Positions 24,316 through 34,118 of a stretch of 46,405 nucleotides of DNA are shown here, in pieces. Below the pieces are notes generated by a model that was not told the origin of the DNA, did no database searches, and saw only the letters and a list, made by a program, of their open reading frames with translations. Every line of letters begins with the position of its first letter. Within the stretch, counting starts at the first letter, position 1. Source of the DNA: JAVBMJ01 sp031552535 (GTDB lineage Bacteria; Bacteroidota; Bacteroidia; Bacteroidales; Rikenellaceae); contig JAVBMJ010000040.1 in assembly GCA_031552535.1 (NCBI GenBank), forward strand, positions 1-46,405. Reading direction: 5' to 3'. The translations under genes were made by a program, and so were the position numbers.

Positions 24316-25716
24316 CTACTGTCCCTCCTCTATACCTTTTATCCCGCGCATCATGCGTCCCCATCGTATTTTAGACGAGAACAACCCCTTTTCCGGATCC
24401 AGCGATAGCCATACGAACGACGCCTTACCTACGATATGGTCCTCGGGAACGAATCCCCAGAAGCGCGAATCTGCCGAATTATGCCTGTTATCACCCATCA
24501 TGAAGTAATAATCCATTGCAAATGTATAACTCGTAGCAGGCTCTTCGTCGATATATATCGTATTATCCCTGATCTCGAGTTTATGCCCTTCGTAAGCCTC
24601 TATCACCCTGCGGTAAAGCGGCAGGTTTTGCAACGTCAGCTGAGTGGTGGCGCCTTTGCAGGGCACCCACAGCGGGCCGAAATTATCTTCATTCCATGCA
24701 TACACCGTATCGCGCGGGAAGATCATCGGATTGGCTCCGCGAGCCACGTAAGGCGTGATATCCAATATATTGCGCATGCTCTTGACACGTTCAAGGTTTT
24801 TAGCAGTCAACGGCATCCAGTACATGCCGTTGGAGAACGACACGTCGGCCCGCGACAAGCCCATTTCTTCCAACACTGCGGCGTTGATGGGCGTGCCGTT
24901 GGTCGTCACATGATAATAGTACTGCATCCTTGGAATTTCCCCCAGCGGCTTGCCGTTGACCAAAAGTTCGGTGTCGACAATATGTATCGAATCACCCGGA
25001 AGGCCAACGGCACGCTTTACGTAATTCTCACGCTTATCCACGGGGCGATATATGACCGTATAATTTTTCGCCAACTCTTCACGAGCCTGACGCTCTCCGA
25101 AATGCCTGCGGAACTCTTCGAGCAAGTCGTAGTATGTGGCCGATTCCTGTACCTCTATGGCAACCGTATCGCCCGCCGGAAAATTAAATACGACGACATC
25201 CCCACGCTTTACGTCTCCAAACCCCTTCAGGCGATGGTAAGGCCATTGAATACATTCCGAAAAAGATTTCTTAACCGTCGAAAACGGCATCGTGTGATGC
25301 ACCATCGGAAATGCCACCGGGGTGTTCGGCATTTGAGGCCCGTAAGCTACTTTACTCACACACAGATAGTCGCCTATCAGTAGCGACTTCTCCATGGAGC
25401 CGGTCGGGATAACATACATGCCGAAAAAGAAGATTCTTATCACCGAAGCCACGACCACCGCGAAAACTATAGCCTCAACCCAATCCATCGTGAATTTATA
25501 GGCCTTATTACGCGATTTCAATTCCTTATGCTGGCTCCATATGTAGCGATACATCAATTTCGATATATAAACATCGTAAATCACCGGTACACCCAGCAGC
25601 GGCCACAGGTTGCCGGTCCACACGACAAATATCAATACGTAGACCAGCGTCCAGAATCCGAATTTGACCCATTTACAACTCCACGCACGGGCTATTGCCG
25701 AAAAAAACTTCTTCAT
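24316..25716 (-). CDS. lepB: Signal peptidase I
   Basis: LepB removes signal peptides from exported preproteins at the outer face of the inner membrane. The 466-aa product is long, as in other Bacteroidota, because of insertions between catalytic boxes. Hydrophobic segments lie at about 18-40 and 75-100. The catalytic serine sits in VIPTGSMEKSLLIGDY (about 101-116), the lysine in KRAVGLPGDSI (about 233-243), and box E is MMGDNRHNSADSRFWGFV near the C-terminus. It lies 51 bp downstream of dapB and 13 bp upstream of the YigZ gene on the same strand, an order that is conserved in the phylum. Confidence 0.96.
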   Translation of the reverse strand: MKKFFSAIARAWSCKWVKFGFWTLVYVLIFVVWTGNLWPLLGVPVIYDVYISKLMYRYIWSQHKELKSRNKAYKFTMDWVEAIVFAVVVASVIRIFFFGMYVIPTGSMEKSLLIGDYLCVSKVAYGPQMPNTPVAFPMVHHTMPFSTVKKSFSECIQWPYHRLKGFGDVKRGDVVVFNFPAGDTVAIEVQESATYYDLLEEFRRHFGERQAREELAKNYTVIYRPVDKRENYVKRAVGLPGDSIHIVDTELLVNGKPLGEIPRMQYYYHVTTNGTPINAAVLEEMGLSRADVSFSNGMYWMPLTAKNLERVKSMRNILDITPYVARGANPMIFPRDTVYAWNEDNFGPLWVPCKGATTQLTLQNLPLYRRVIEAYEGHKLEIRDNTIYIDEEPATSYTFAMDYYFMMGDNRHNSADSRFWGFVPEDHIVGKASFVWLSLDPEKGLFSSKIRWGRMMRGIKGIEEGQ

Positions 25717-25767
25717 ATTTAGATCTCATTTATTTTACAAAACACTTTGTTCCAACGTTGCCCGGCG

Positions 25768-26490
25768 TTACAGGCCGAGCAGATCGTCCATAGAAAACAG
25801 CCCTTTCTTACCGGCGATGAATTCCGCGGCGGCAACAGCCCCTATGGCAAATCCTTCGCGCGATTTGGCCGAGTGGCTGAGCGTGATCACATCTACCGGC
25901 GATTCGTATGTGACCGTGTGTATCCCCGGCACCACGCTACGCCGCACCGAAGCCACCTCCAATTCCGTCGCCGTCGTTGTCACATGATCGACCCAACACT
26001 GTTTACGGTCCAACGACCCGACGATATCGCCGGCGAGCGTTATGGCGGTTCCACTCGGCGAATCTTTCTTCTGGGTGTGATGCACCTCTTCCACCGTGAC
26101 ATCATAATCCGTAAAACGGTTCATCGCACGGGCCAATACCCTGTTCAACATAAATGTCACATTGACCCCGATGCTGTAATTCGAAGCGTAAAAGAAGGCT
26201 GTACCGCATTGCCCGCACTTCGCGGTAACTTCGGGGAGCCTGTCGAGCCACCCTGTAGTGCCGCTGACGACTGGGACCGACGCCTCGAAGCAACGCAGAA
26301 TATTATCTACGGCCGAATGAGGTGCGGAGAATTCGATGGCCACGTCGACTCCACGTGCCTTCAGGTTCCCGGCCGTCAACTCATGGCTGTTGTTTTCATC
26401 TATAATCAGCGATATACTGTGACCGCGCCCGACGAGTAATTTTTCGATCTCGCGTCCCATTTTACCATAACCGACAAGGGCTACATTCAT
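25768..26490 (-). CDS. dapB: 4-hydroxy-tetrahydrodipicolinate reductase
   Basis: DapB reduces hydroxy-tetrahydrodipicolinate with NAD(P)H in the diaminopimelate/lysine pathway and so feeds peptidoglycan synthesis. The 240-aa chain starts with the dinucleotide fold GYGKMGREIEKLL (7-19). The catalytic region is EVHHTQKKDSPSGTA, with the His pair, the Lys and the SGT substrate loop. SNYSIGVNV and GTTGW are also as expected. The length is slightly short, as usual in this phylum. It heads the dapB-lepB-yigZ group and diverges from truA over 113 bp that hold a -7 box for each direction. Confidence 0.95.
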   Translation of the reverse strand: MNVALVGYGKMGREIEKLLVGRGHSISLIIDENNSHELTAGNLKARGVDVAIEFSAPHSAVDNILRCFEASVPVVSGTTGWLDRLPEVTAKCGQCGTAFFYASNYSIGVNVTFMLNRVLARAMNRFTDYDVTVEEVHHTQKKDSPSGTAITLAGDIVGSLDRKQCWVDHVTTTATELEVASVRRSVVPGIHTVTYESPVDVITLSHSAKSREGFAIGAVAAAEFIAGKKGLFSMDDLLGL

Positions 26491-26513
26491 ATTCTGAAAA
26501 AGCTATATTTATG

Positions 26514-26521
26514 CAAAGATA
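26514..26521 (-). promoter_or_regulatory. -7 promoter box for the dapB operon
   Basis: The minus strand reads TATCTTTG, a TAnnTTTG match, 23 bases before the dapB ATG. Confidence 0.55.
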
Positions 26522-26573
26522 GCTTTTTTGCACAAAATTACGCATCATTGCGTTCTTAAAATATATTAACAAC

Positions 26574-26581
26574 TATCTTTG
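26574..26581 (+). promoter_or_regulatory. -7 promoter box for truA-galK
   Basis: TATCTTTG (TAnnTTTG) lies 22 bases before the truA ATG. A TTG at 26548-26550 is 23 bases upstream, a little longer than the usual -33/-7 gap. Confidence 0.6.
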
Positions 26582-26603
26582 CTCTGATATACGCTACGAC
26601 ACC

Positions 26604-27374
26604 ATGCGTTTTTTTATAGAACTTTCATATCTGGGGAGTGCCTACAACGGCTGGCAGCGGCAACGCAATGCGCCTTCGGTACAGCAGGCATTGGAGGATG
26701 CACTGTCGGTGTTGTTGCGCCGGCCGGTGGAGACCACCGGTGCGGGCCGCACCGATACCGGAGTCCACGCATCGTACTATGTAGCCCATTTCGATTCCGA
26801 TGCGGCGGATGGAATAACCATGCCGGACCCGGACGATTTCTGCTACCACCTCAATGCCATATTGCCCAAAGATATAGCCTGCCACAGGATAATGGGGGTC
26901 GCCGCGGATGCCCACGCACGCTTTGACGCAGTCAGGCGCGAATACAAATATTATATCGAACAACGGAAGAACCCGTTTACGGTCCATACCGCGTGGCAAT
27001 ATTTTGTGCCCCTGGACATAGAAGCGATGAATGAAGCGGCGGCTTTATTGTTGAAATACAACGATTTCACGACATTCAGCAAGTTGCATTCCAACAACGC
27101 CACCAACATATGCTCCGTGTTTGTGTCGAATTGGGAGCGCCAGGGAGATATGCTCATATATACCATCTCGGCCAATCGTTTCCTCCGCAATATGGTGCGT
27201 TCGACGGTGGGCACGCTTGTCGATGTGGGGCGCGGCAAGATCACCGTAGATCGATTCCGCGACATACTCGAATCGCGCGACCGTTCGCAGGCGAGCGGTT
27301 CGGCCCCGGCGCAAGGGCTTTTTCTGACTTCGATAATTTATCCCGGCAATATAATTACCTCCGACATACCATGA
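26604..27374 (+). CDS. truA: tRNA pseudouridine(38-40) synthase
   Basis: TruA isomerises uridines at positions 38-40 of the anticodon arm. The 256-aa protein has the family length. The catalytic aspartate (about residue 51) is in GAGRTDTGVHA, and the second conserved block RREYKYYI is present, as is FLRNMVRSTVGTLVDVGRGKI near the C-terminus. Start MRFFIELSYLGSAYNGWQRQ matches the family exactly. The stop TGA overlaps the galK start codon (ATGA), so the two are translationally coupled. Confidence 0.96.
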   Translation: MRFFIELSYLGSAYNGWQRQRNAPSVQQALEDALSVLLRRPVETTGAGRTDTGVHASYYVAHFDSDAADGITMPDPDDFCYHLNAILPKDIACHRIMGVAADAHARFDAVRREYKYYIEQRKNPFTVHTAWQYFVPLDIEAMNEAAALLLKYNDFTTFSKLHSNNATNICSVFVSNWERQGDMLIYTISANRFLRNMVRSTVGTLVDVGRGKITVDRFRDILESRDRSQASGSAPAQGLFLTSIIYPGNIITSDIP

Positions 27375-28522
27375 AAACACGTATCCAGGAAGAATTCAAA
27401 ACTCGTTTCGGCACCGGGGCAACACTATACGCCTCGCCGGGCCGCATAAACCTGATCGGGGAACACACCGATTATAACCTGGGGTTCGTATTGCCCGGAG
27501 CTATCGACAAAGCTATCTACGCCGCTCTGAAACCCAACGCAGGAACCGTCAGCAGGGTCTGGTCGGCAGACTACGGCAGGATGCTCGAATACGATTTTTC
27601 GGGGCCGCAAAAACCATCGCAACTGTGGGCTTGCTACATATACGGCGTGGTGCAGGAGATGATGAAGCGCGGAGCGAAAGTGCCGGCATTCGATTGCGTA
27701 TTCGGCGGGGACGTTCCCCTGGGAGCTGGACTGTCGTCGTCGGCGGCGCTCGAATCTGTGTTCGGTTACGCGTTAAACGACATTTTCTCGCTCGGGTTCA
27801 GCCGCGAAGAACTTGCACGGATCGGCCAGATGACCGAACATAATTATGTCGGGGTGATGTGTGGTATCATGGACCAATTCGCGTCGCTGTTCGGGGAGAA
27901 GAGCAAGGTGATGCGTCTGGACTGCCGGTCGCTGGAATTCGAACTGGAACCGTTCGCCCCCCCAGGCTGCAGGCTGGTGTTGTTCGATTCGATGGTGAAG
28001 CATTCGCTGGCGTCGTCGGAATATAATGTCAGGCGCCGTCAGTGCGAAGCCGGCATAGCGGTCATCACCAAACATGTGGACGGGATAGAGAGTCTTCGCG
28101 ACGTAACGGCGGACATGCTACAGACATATAAAGACGAAATGGAACCGTTGGTGTTGCGGCGGTGCCGTTATGTCCTGGACGAAAACAGGCGTCTTATGGA
28201 GGGTTGCGAAGCCCTGAAAAATGGCGATTATGCGCTTTTCGGGCAAAAAATGTACGGATCGCACCGGGGGTTGAGCGAGGAATACGAAGTTAGTTGTGCT
28301 GAACTCGACTTCATAGTCGGCATAGCACAACAACATGGCGGAGTTTTGGGAGCCCGCATGATGGGCGGCGGTTTTGGCGGATGCGTGATCAGCCTTGTAC
28401 GCGACGAGGCTTACGAAAGCTACACGGGCGATGTTAAAGAGCGCTTCGCACATCGTTTTGGCCTGAAAACACGCACGATAGATGTGGTTATCGGCGATGG
28501 GGCACGTAAAATTAAAGACTGA
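27371..28522 (+). CDS. galK: Galactokinase
   Basis: GalK phosphorylates galactose at C1 in the Leloir pathway. The 383-aa GHMP kinase has the galactokinase signature GRINLIGEHTDYN (about 24-36), the ATP loop PLGAGLSSSAALE, the catalytic-Asp region MDQFASLFGE, and MMGGGFGGCVISLV near the C-terminus. The ATG at 27371 overlaps the truA stop by four bases; longer upstream frames would lie inside truA. galT, galE and galM are not in the window, so the pathway is split. The last base of the stop codon is also the first base of a short inverted repeat. Confidence 0.96.
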   Translation: MKTRIQEEFKTRFGTGATLYASPGRINLIGEHTDYNLGFVLPGAIDKAIYAALKPNAGTVSRVWSADYGRMLEYDFSGPQKPSQLWACYIYGVVQEMMKRGAKVPAFDCVFGGDVPLGAGLSSSAALESVFGYALNDIFSLGFSREELARIGQMTEHNYVGVMCGIMDQFASLFGEKSKVMRLDCRSLEFELEPFAPPGCRLVLFDSMVKHSLASSEYNVRRRQCEAGIAVITKHVDGIESLRDVTADMLQTYKDEMEPLVLRRCRYVLDENRRLMEGCEALKNGDYALFGQKMYGSHRGLSEEYEVSCAELDFIVGIAQQHGGVLGARMMGGGFGGCVISLVRDEAYESYTGDVKERFAHRFGLKTRTIDVVIGDGARKIKD

Positions 28523-28563
28523 GAAACTGTCTAAATTTTCCATGGGAAATTTAGACAGACTCT
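28522..28563. repeat. Short (42-bp) intergenic inverted repeat between galK and the OsmC gene
   Basis: AGAAACTGTCTAA and TTAGACAGACTCT bracket a near-perfect palindrome centred on TTCCATGGGAA. It lies between convergent genes and begins in the galK stop codon, so it may also serve as a bidirectional terminator. Confidence 0.8.
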
Positions 28564-28623
28564 GACGCACGGTACACACGTGAGTGTCCCCCGCCCGTCA
28601 CCGCACCCGTTCCGGGGCCGGGA

Positions 28624-29040
28624 CTACGGGTTAAACACCAACGTGTTGGTGACGGGAGCTATTTTCTGGAACATCAACGTAAGCCCGCAATATTTGTCGT
28701 GGGTTATCTCTATGGCGTGTTCCACCCGCGGCAGGGTCTCGGCATCTGCCGTTATGCGGAACTCGATGTGCATATCCCGGTAAGCGGTATATGACTTGGG
28801 TTCGAGGTCATCAAGGGTTCCGGTGACGCAGACCTCCATCGCCGAAAATTCCACCCGCATCTTATCCAGCAGTGCTTTGGCAGTCTTTGCGGCGCACAAA
28901 CCGAGCGAATACAGCATCAATTCCCTCGGCAGGAGAGTGTCGAGGGGCGGAGTATGCGATGGCATGAATTTCAGCCCTGTATCATCCCAGCGCGTAGCTA
29001 TCCGGACCTGGCCGTCCTGAAATAATAAAGTCGGTTCCAT
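28624..29040 (-). CDS. OsmC/Ohr family protein
   Basis: A 138-aa protein of the OsmC fold. The two redox-type cysteines are in the expected places: Cys49 in SLGLCAAKTA and Cys118 in HDKYCGL. A third cysteine (Cys71) is not part of the family pattern. OsmC/Ohr proteins reduce organic hydroperoxides with lipoyl or other thiols, but many divergent members lack assigned substrates, so peroxide reductase activity is inferred. It stands alone, convergent with galK and divergent from the TPR gene, with a shared promoter region. Confidence 0.82.
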   Translation of the reverse strand: MEPTLLFQDGQVRIATRWDDTGLKFMPSHTPPLDTLLPRELMLYSLGLCAAKTAKALLDKMRVEFSAMEVCVTGTLDDLEPKSYTAYRDMHIEFRITADAETLPRVEHAIEITHDKYCGLTLMFQKIAPVTNTLVFNP

Positions 29041-29097
29041 AACAGATTATATTTGCAGTAAATGTAGGTAAAATATGCAAAGATGACTCCATCCCCT

Positions 29098-29116
29098 GCA
29101 AATGTATTATATTTGC
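29098..29116. promoter_or_regulatory. Divergent -7 boxes inside a palindrome
   Basis: The minus strand has TACATTTG (29106-29099), reading toward the OsmC gene. The plus strand has TATATTTG (29108-29115), reading toward the TPR gene. Together they form an inverted repeat, TGCAAAT...ATTTGCG. A further TACATTTG at 29188-29195 lies 28 bases before the TPR start and may be that gene's actual promoter. Confidence 0.45.
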
Positions 29117-29223
29117 GTAATAAATCATGGGACGTGATTCCGCGGAGCCCTCAAACAGGCTCTGTGCTTTTGGGTTCACCTTATCGCTACATTTGTAGTG
29201 CAATTTTCAAGACTATTCAGATT

Positions 29224-32199
29224 ATGCGCGTTAAACATTTTATCATAAGTGCTGCGGCGCTGATAGCATTGCCTGGCGGCATTTACGGACAGGCCATAGC
29301 CCCTCATTATCAAAAGGCGTTGTCGTTGTACGGGTCGGAAGCCTGGGGCTCCGCGAAAAAAGAATTTTCGAAGGCCAGGCAGGAGCCGGGCGTAACAGCC
29401 GAAGCGGTGGATTTTTACGAGGCCATATGCCGGTCGAAGCTCAATGAAAAGCAGGCGGTGCGTTACCTCGAACAATATGTCGCAACGTATCCCTATTCCG
29501 CCCATAGCAGCGAGGCCCGTTTCGAACTGGCAGGATACTATTATGCTTCCGGCGAGTGGGAAACCTCTGCCGGCCATTACGTGACTGTAAATCCCGATGA
29601 GTTATCGGCCCGGCAGAAGGATGAATATAATTTCAAACTGGGTTATGCGTTGTTTATGTCCGGCGATCATGCCAGGGCATATAAATACTTCGCGCAGGTC
29701 GCACCCAAAAGCGAATATAACGCGTCGGCCACATATTACCTTGCATATATTGATTACGAAAACGGCAACTACACCGATGCCAAAGCCAGGTTCCGTTCGC
29801 TGTCGTCGCAGCAAAGCTATGGCAAACTCACCGGTTATTACCTGCTTCAAATAGAGTATCTCGAAGGAAATTACCGCTATGTGACCGAGAATGGCGATGT
29901 ATTATTGCGTGAAGCCTCCTCGCCGCGCAATGCCGAAATTGCCCGCCTGATGGGTGAATCGTGGTTCAGGCTCGCCGATTACGGCCACACGTTGCAATAC
30001 ATGGATAAATACCGCTCGCTCGGCGGTGAGATGGGGCGTAACGAATACTACCTGGCCGGGTATTCCGATTACATGAACCATAATTATAAGGCGGCAGCCG
30101 AAGCATTTGTTGCAGCGGCCAATGGCAACGATGCATTGGCCCAAAACGCAAGTTACCACCTGGCCGACTGTTATATAAAACTGGGTGATAAAACGTCGGC
30201 CATGAAGTCGTTTTCGTTGGCCGCCGCAACGGACTATAACCCGGAAATAACAGAAGACGCCCTGTTTAATTGCGGCAAACTGCAGTACGAATTGGGGAGC
30301 GGGGTGTTCAATGAGGCCATAAACCTGTTGACGCGTTATATCGCCACATATCCCGGCTCGAAGCGCACGCCTGTAGCCAGGGAATACCTGATTGCGGCAT
30401 ATTACAACTCATATAACTACACGGCGGCGTACGAAGCAATCAAACAGTATCCCAACCCCGACAACAATCTGAAAAAAGCGTTCCAGAAAATAGCATATTT
30501 CCATGCCCTGGAATATTTCAACCGGGGCGATTACACAAAAGCCGCCTCGTTGCTCGAACAATCGGCATCGAGTCGCTCGGACGCAAAATACACGGCATTG
30601 GCAACATATTGGAGAGGCGAGATCCTGTTCCGCCAGGGAGAGTATGAAAAGGCGTCGGATTTTTTCCGCGAATACCTTAAACTATCGCCAGACAAAGAGT
30701 TCGAAAACCGGGTGGCGCGTTACAACATAGGCTACGGGGCGTTCAATACCGGGCAGTGGACTTCGGCGCGGGAATGGTTCGACAATTTCCTCAACTACCC
30801 GTCCAATGACGCCTTACGCGCCGACACATACAACCGTTTGGGCGATATAGACTTTGCCGAACGCAGCTATTGGAAAGCCATAGAGAATTACGACAAGGCC
30901 ATAAAAACCGGGACCGGCCAAAAATATTACGCGCAGTATCAACGGGCGGTAATGCTGGGTTTGGTGGATCGCGGGCAACGCAAGGTCGAAACGCTGCAGG
31001 ATATAATAAAGGCCGGGGAAGGAGACTATGTCGACAAAGCCATGTACGAACTCGGACGCACCTATATCGCGCAGGAACAATACAAAGACGCTGTAGTTAC
31101 TCTCGCGCAATTTACTTCCAGGTATCCCGCGTCGCCGGCCTACCCCGCCGCATTGTCTGCCCTGGGACTGTCGTATCAGAACCTCAAAGACAATAAACAA
31201 GCCCTGGAGTGTTATAAGAAAGTAGTTACCGAAGCAAAAGGTTCACCCGAGGCCAGGGATGCCATGAGCGTAATTCAAAGCATCTATGTCGAGATGAACG
31301 ATGTGGAGGCTTATTTTGCGTTTGCCCGCGAATCGGGAGTGGAGACCGACATGAATATAGTCCGCCGCGACTCACTGGCGTGGGCCTCGGCGCAAAATGT
31401 CTACCTTACCGGCAGTGCAGCCAAATCGGTTACCGCATTGGAGGGATATCTAAAGAATTACGATCGCGGCGCGTATCGTCCGCAAGCGCTTTATTACCTT
31501 GCCGAGTCGAGGCTCAGGGCCGGGAATCGCGTTGGAAGCATCTCCGCACTCGAAGAACTGACGTCTATATACAACAATGATTTCACGGTAAAAGGGTTGG
31601 AAAAACTGTCGGCCCTCTATTTCGAAGATAAGGAATGGGGCAAAGCCGCACCGGCATATAAACGTTTGGCAGGCGTGTCGACCTCGGCAGAAACCGTAGC
31701 GATGGCGCAGGAGCGTTACCTTATGTCGGTATCTTATACCGGCGACCCGAAACGCGCCATATCCGCCGCCGACGAGTTGCTGGCTGCGCATGGGCTTAGC
31801 ACTAATGTGGCGAGGAGGGCTAAATACGTAAAAGCCTGTGCTTTGCAGGCATTGGGCGAGGCATCTCAGGCAAACCGCTTGTGGGCCGACCTTGCCGGGG
31901 AAGGGCTTACGGCCGAAGGCGCCGAGGCGACATATCGCATGATAGAGGCGGCATATGCCGCCCGCCAAAGTGATAAGGCCGAAAAGATGGTGTTGGCTTT
32001 TGCCGCGCAAAACACCACCCAGCAGTATTGGCTGGGACGGGCATTTTTGATCCTTGGCGATATTTACGCCGGTAAAGGCGACGCCTTCCAGGCAAAGGCC
32101 ACTTATCAAAGTATAGTGGATGGGTATTCGCCTGCCGACGACGGAATTGTGGATCAGGCTAAAGAACGGCTGGGCAGACTCAAGTCGGGAAAATTGTAA
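29224..32199 (+). CDS. Large secreted tetratricopeptide-repeat protein
   Basis: The 991-aa product has a signal peptide (MRVKHFIISAAALIALPGGIYG, then QAI). The rest is almost entirely helical TPR-type repeats: blocks such as RYLEQYVATYPYSAHSSEAR, YNFKLGYALFMSGDHARAYK, ATYWRGEILFRQGEYEKASD and YELGRTYIAQEQYKDAVVTL recur about every 34-37 residues, with Ala, Gly and Tyr at TPR positions. It should be periplasmic, or bound to the inner leaflet of the outer membrane, where such solenoids hold multi-protein assemblies. I chose ATG 29224 because the signal peptide begins there and a -7 box is just upstream. A barrel gene follows 71 bp later, suggesting a functional pair. Confidence 0.85.
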   Translation: MRVKHFIISAAALIALPGGIYGQAIAPHYQKALSLYGSEAWGSAKKEFSKARQEPGVTAEAVDFYEAICRSKLNEKQAVRYLEQYVATYPYSAHSSEARFELAGYYYASGEWETSAGHYVTVNPDELSARQKDEYNFKLGYALFMSGDHARAYKYFAQVAPKSEYNASATYYLAYIDYENGNYTDAKARFRSLSSQQSYGKLTGYYLLQIEYLEGNYRYVTENGDVLLREASSPRNAEIARLMGESWFRLADYGHTLQYMDKYRSLGGEMGRNEYYLAGYSDYMNHNYKAAAEAFVAAANGNDALAQNASYHLADCYIKLGDKTSAMKSFSLAAATDYNPEITEDALFNCGKLQYELGSGVFNEAINLLTRYIATYPGSKRTPVAREYLIAAYYNSYNYTAAYEAIKQYPNPDNNLKKAFQKIAYFHALEYFNRGDYTKAASLLEQSASSRSDAKYTALATYWRGEILFRQGEYEKASDFFREYLKLSPDKEFENRVARYNIGYGAFNTGQWTSAREWFDNFLNYPSNDALRADTYNRLGDIDFAERSYWKAIENYDKAIKTGTGQKYYAQYQRAVMLGLVDRGQRKVETLQDIIKAGEGDYVDKAMYELGRTYIAQEQYKDAVVTLAQFTSRYPASPAYPAALSALGLSYQNLKDNKQALECYKKVVTEAKGSPEARDAMSVIQSIYVEMNDVEAYFAFARESGVETDMNIVRRDSLAWASAQNVYLTGSAAKSVTALEGYLKNYDRGAYRPQALYYLAESRLRAGNRVGSISALEELTSIYNNDFTVKGLEKLSALYFEDKEWGKAAPAYKRLAGVSTSAETVAMAQERYLMSVSYTGDPKRAISAADELLAAHGLSTNVARRAKYVKACALQALGEASQANRLWADLAGEGLTAEGAEATYRMIEAAYAARQSDKAEKMVLAFAAQNTTQQYWLGRAFLILGDIYAGKGDAFQAKATYQSIVDGYSPADDGIVDQAKERLGRLKSGKL

Positions 32200-32270
32200 C
32201 GCCATAGCGGCGGCCTGTGCCGTCGTAACCGGCAAAGAAGCGAATTATTAATAAAGATTCATTCCGTAAA

Positions 32271-33989
32271 ATGAGAAAATCGATCTTAACCATATTGTTT
32301 ATCTCCTTCGTAGCTGGATTGTCGGCACAGGATGGCGGGGTGTCGCGACAGGTGGAAGTAAACAAAGACTATGTTCCCGAGGTGGGACGCGCTGCAAAAA
32401 TCAACATTGAGCCGCAAATGACCGATACGGTGAAGTTGCGACCGGTGATAGAGTATAATGTGACCACATCGCGGTTGCAGACTCCGTTTACTGTATCCAG
32501 GTTCCAGGCCGCAAGGGTCGATGTTTCCAAACAGGCCGATTATGTGCCATTTTACCTCAAAGCCGGAGCGGGATTTCCATTACAGTCGGTAGCTGACCTT
32601 TACCTTTATTCCAAACTCAATAGCGGCGAATTGGGGGCGTACATCAACCACGAAGGAGCATGGGCCGACCTTACGAACGATCTGGGTCAAAGTGCCGGTG
32701 CCACGGCGACACGCAACACCGTAGCCGGCTATGGTTCTAAATTCCTTCGAGGAGGGCGGGTGCTTTCGGCTGAAGCCGGGTTGGATTACGATGCTTATTC
32801 GGCTTACGGGATGTTCTCTCTCGGCAGCCTGCCATTGAACAACTATGGAGGCGATCCGCAGAAAATTAAATATACCACACCGCGTATAGGAGTCGATTTC
32901 GGTGACGATTTTTCGGATTGCACAACTTTGAATTTCCGCATAGGCGGCAGGCTGTATCATTTCTCAGGGAATGAAGACACGTCGGAAACCGGTGTAAATA
33001 TGTATGCCAAATTGGGTAAAAGTTTCGGGTCGAGCCTTCTCAGCGGCACATTCGGCGTGGAAAATTACTCTGGGGGCGGCAATGCCGGCGCATACCGCAA
33101 CACGATATTTTCGATCGACCCGTCGATAGGGTTTGAAATAGGCCGTTTTACCGTTAGGGGAGATGTCAATTTTGTGATCAACGATAACGATTTCCCTGAA
33201 AATTCAGATAGTGAAGTGTTCCTTTTCCCTGGTGCCGAAGTCAAGTTCAGACTGTCGGACCGCTCGTTTGTCTATGCCGCACTCAGCAGCGGGATCACAA
33301 ACAACGGTTTACAGGCTTTGGCATCACGCAACCCCTACGTGGCAGCCGGGGCGTATTTGTTGAATACGAAACATTACGCTGTCAGTACCGGCATCGAAGG
33401 ATGGTTCGCAAAATATTTCTCATACGAAGCCTCGGCCGAAATAAAATATATCGACGACTATCTCACTTTCGCCAATTATTACACCGAGGGCAATACGGCC
33501 CGCTTCGTTGCGATGAACCAGCGTGGAGGGTATCTTTCGCGCATCGGCGGAGTGATCCGAGGCACCATCCCACGCATATTATCAAACCGGCTGGAATTCT
33601 CGGCTGCAATGAACATATATAAGTGGGACTTTAAAAATTTTACCGACAACTCGTCCGAAACTCCGGGAGAACAACCCAAATTCGATGCCGACCTGGCATT
33701 GAAATACCGTATCACAGAGAAATTCAGCATGGGGGCTTCGGCGCATATCCTCGGAGAGCGTACATATTACACGATTATTGCCGACTGTCCTTCACCGGGC
33801 AACTACTGCATGACTACCAATAAGGTTGATCCGGTGGCTAATATCGGCTTGGAGGCGGAATACAAACTAAATCCGCGGTTCAGGATATTTGCCCAGGGAC
33901 GCAACCTGGCTAACATGAAACTCTATCCATACAACCACTATTGCGGAATGGGGATCAACTTTCTGGGAGGGGTGATAATTTCATTCTGA
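32271..33989 (+). CDS. Outer-membrane beta-barrel partner of the TPR protein
   Basis: The 572-aa product has a signal peptide (MRKSILTILFISFVAGLSAQ) and a short periplasmic lead, VEVNKDYVPEVGRAAKINIEP, then a long barrel of amphipathic strands (for example YFSYEASAEIKYIDDYLTFA, RFRIFAQGRNLANMKLY). It ends in IISF with a terminal Phe, the usual barrel signature. No TonB plug or carboxypeptidase-like domain is present. The phylum often annotates such proteins as TonB-dependent receptors although they are plug-less. The gene is the second of a pair with the large TPR protein, which could dock on its periplasmic face. The substrate is unknown. Confidence 0.75.
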   Translation: MRKSILTILFISFVAGLSAQDGGVSRQVEVNKDYVPEVGRAAKINIEPQMTDTVKLRPVIEYNVTTSRLQTPFTVSRFQAARVDVSKQADYVPFYLKAGAGFPLQSVADLYLYSKLNSGELGAYINHEGAWADLTNDLGQSAGATATRNTVAGYGSKFLRGGRVLSAEAGLDYDAYSAYGMFSLGSLPLNNYGGDPQKIKYTTPRIGVDFGDDFSDCTTLNFRIGGRLYHFSGNEDTSETGVNMYAKLGKSFGSSLLSGTFGVENYSGGGNAGAYRNTIFSIDPSIGFEIGRFTVRGDVNFVINDNDFPENSDSEVFLFPGAEVKFRLSDRSFVYAALSSGITNNGLQALASRNPYVAAGAYLLNTKHYAVSTGIEGWFAKYFSYEASAEIKYIDDYLTFANYYTEGNTARFVAMNQRGGYLSRIGGVIRGTIPRILSNRLEFSAAMNIYKWDFKNFTDNSSETPGEQPKFDADLALKYRITEKFSMGASAHILGERTYYTIIADCPSPGNYCMTTNKVDPVANIGLEAEYKLNPRFRIFAQGRNLANMKLYPYNHYCGMGINFLGGVIISF

Positions 33990-34118
33990 CCCATCATTAA
34001 TATGAAGTCCGATAAATTTTACACATTGCCAGCGGATCGGGTTATTCACTGATGCATAAAATATTCCAAGACAAAGAATAACCGCTGTCCAGCACCAGCA
34101 GAGCGGACAACGCCATTA

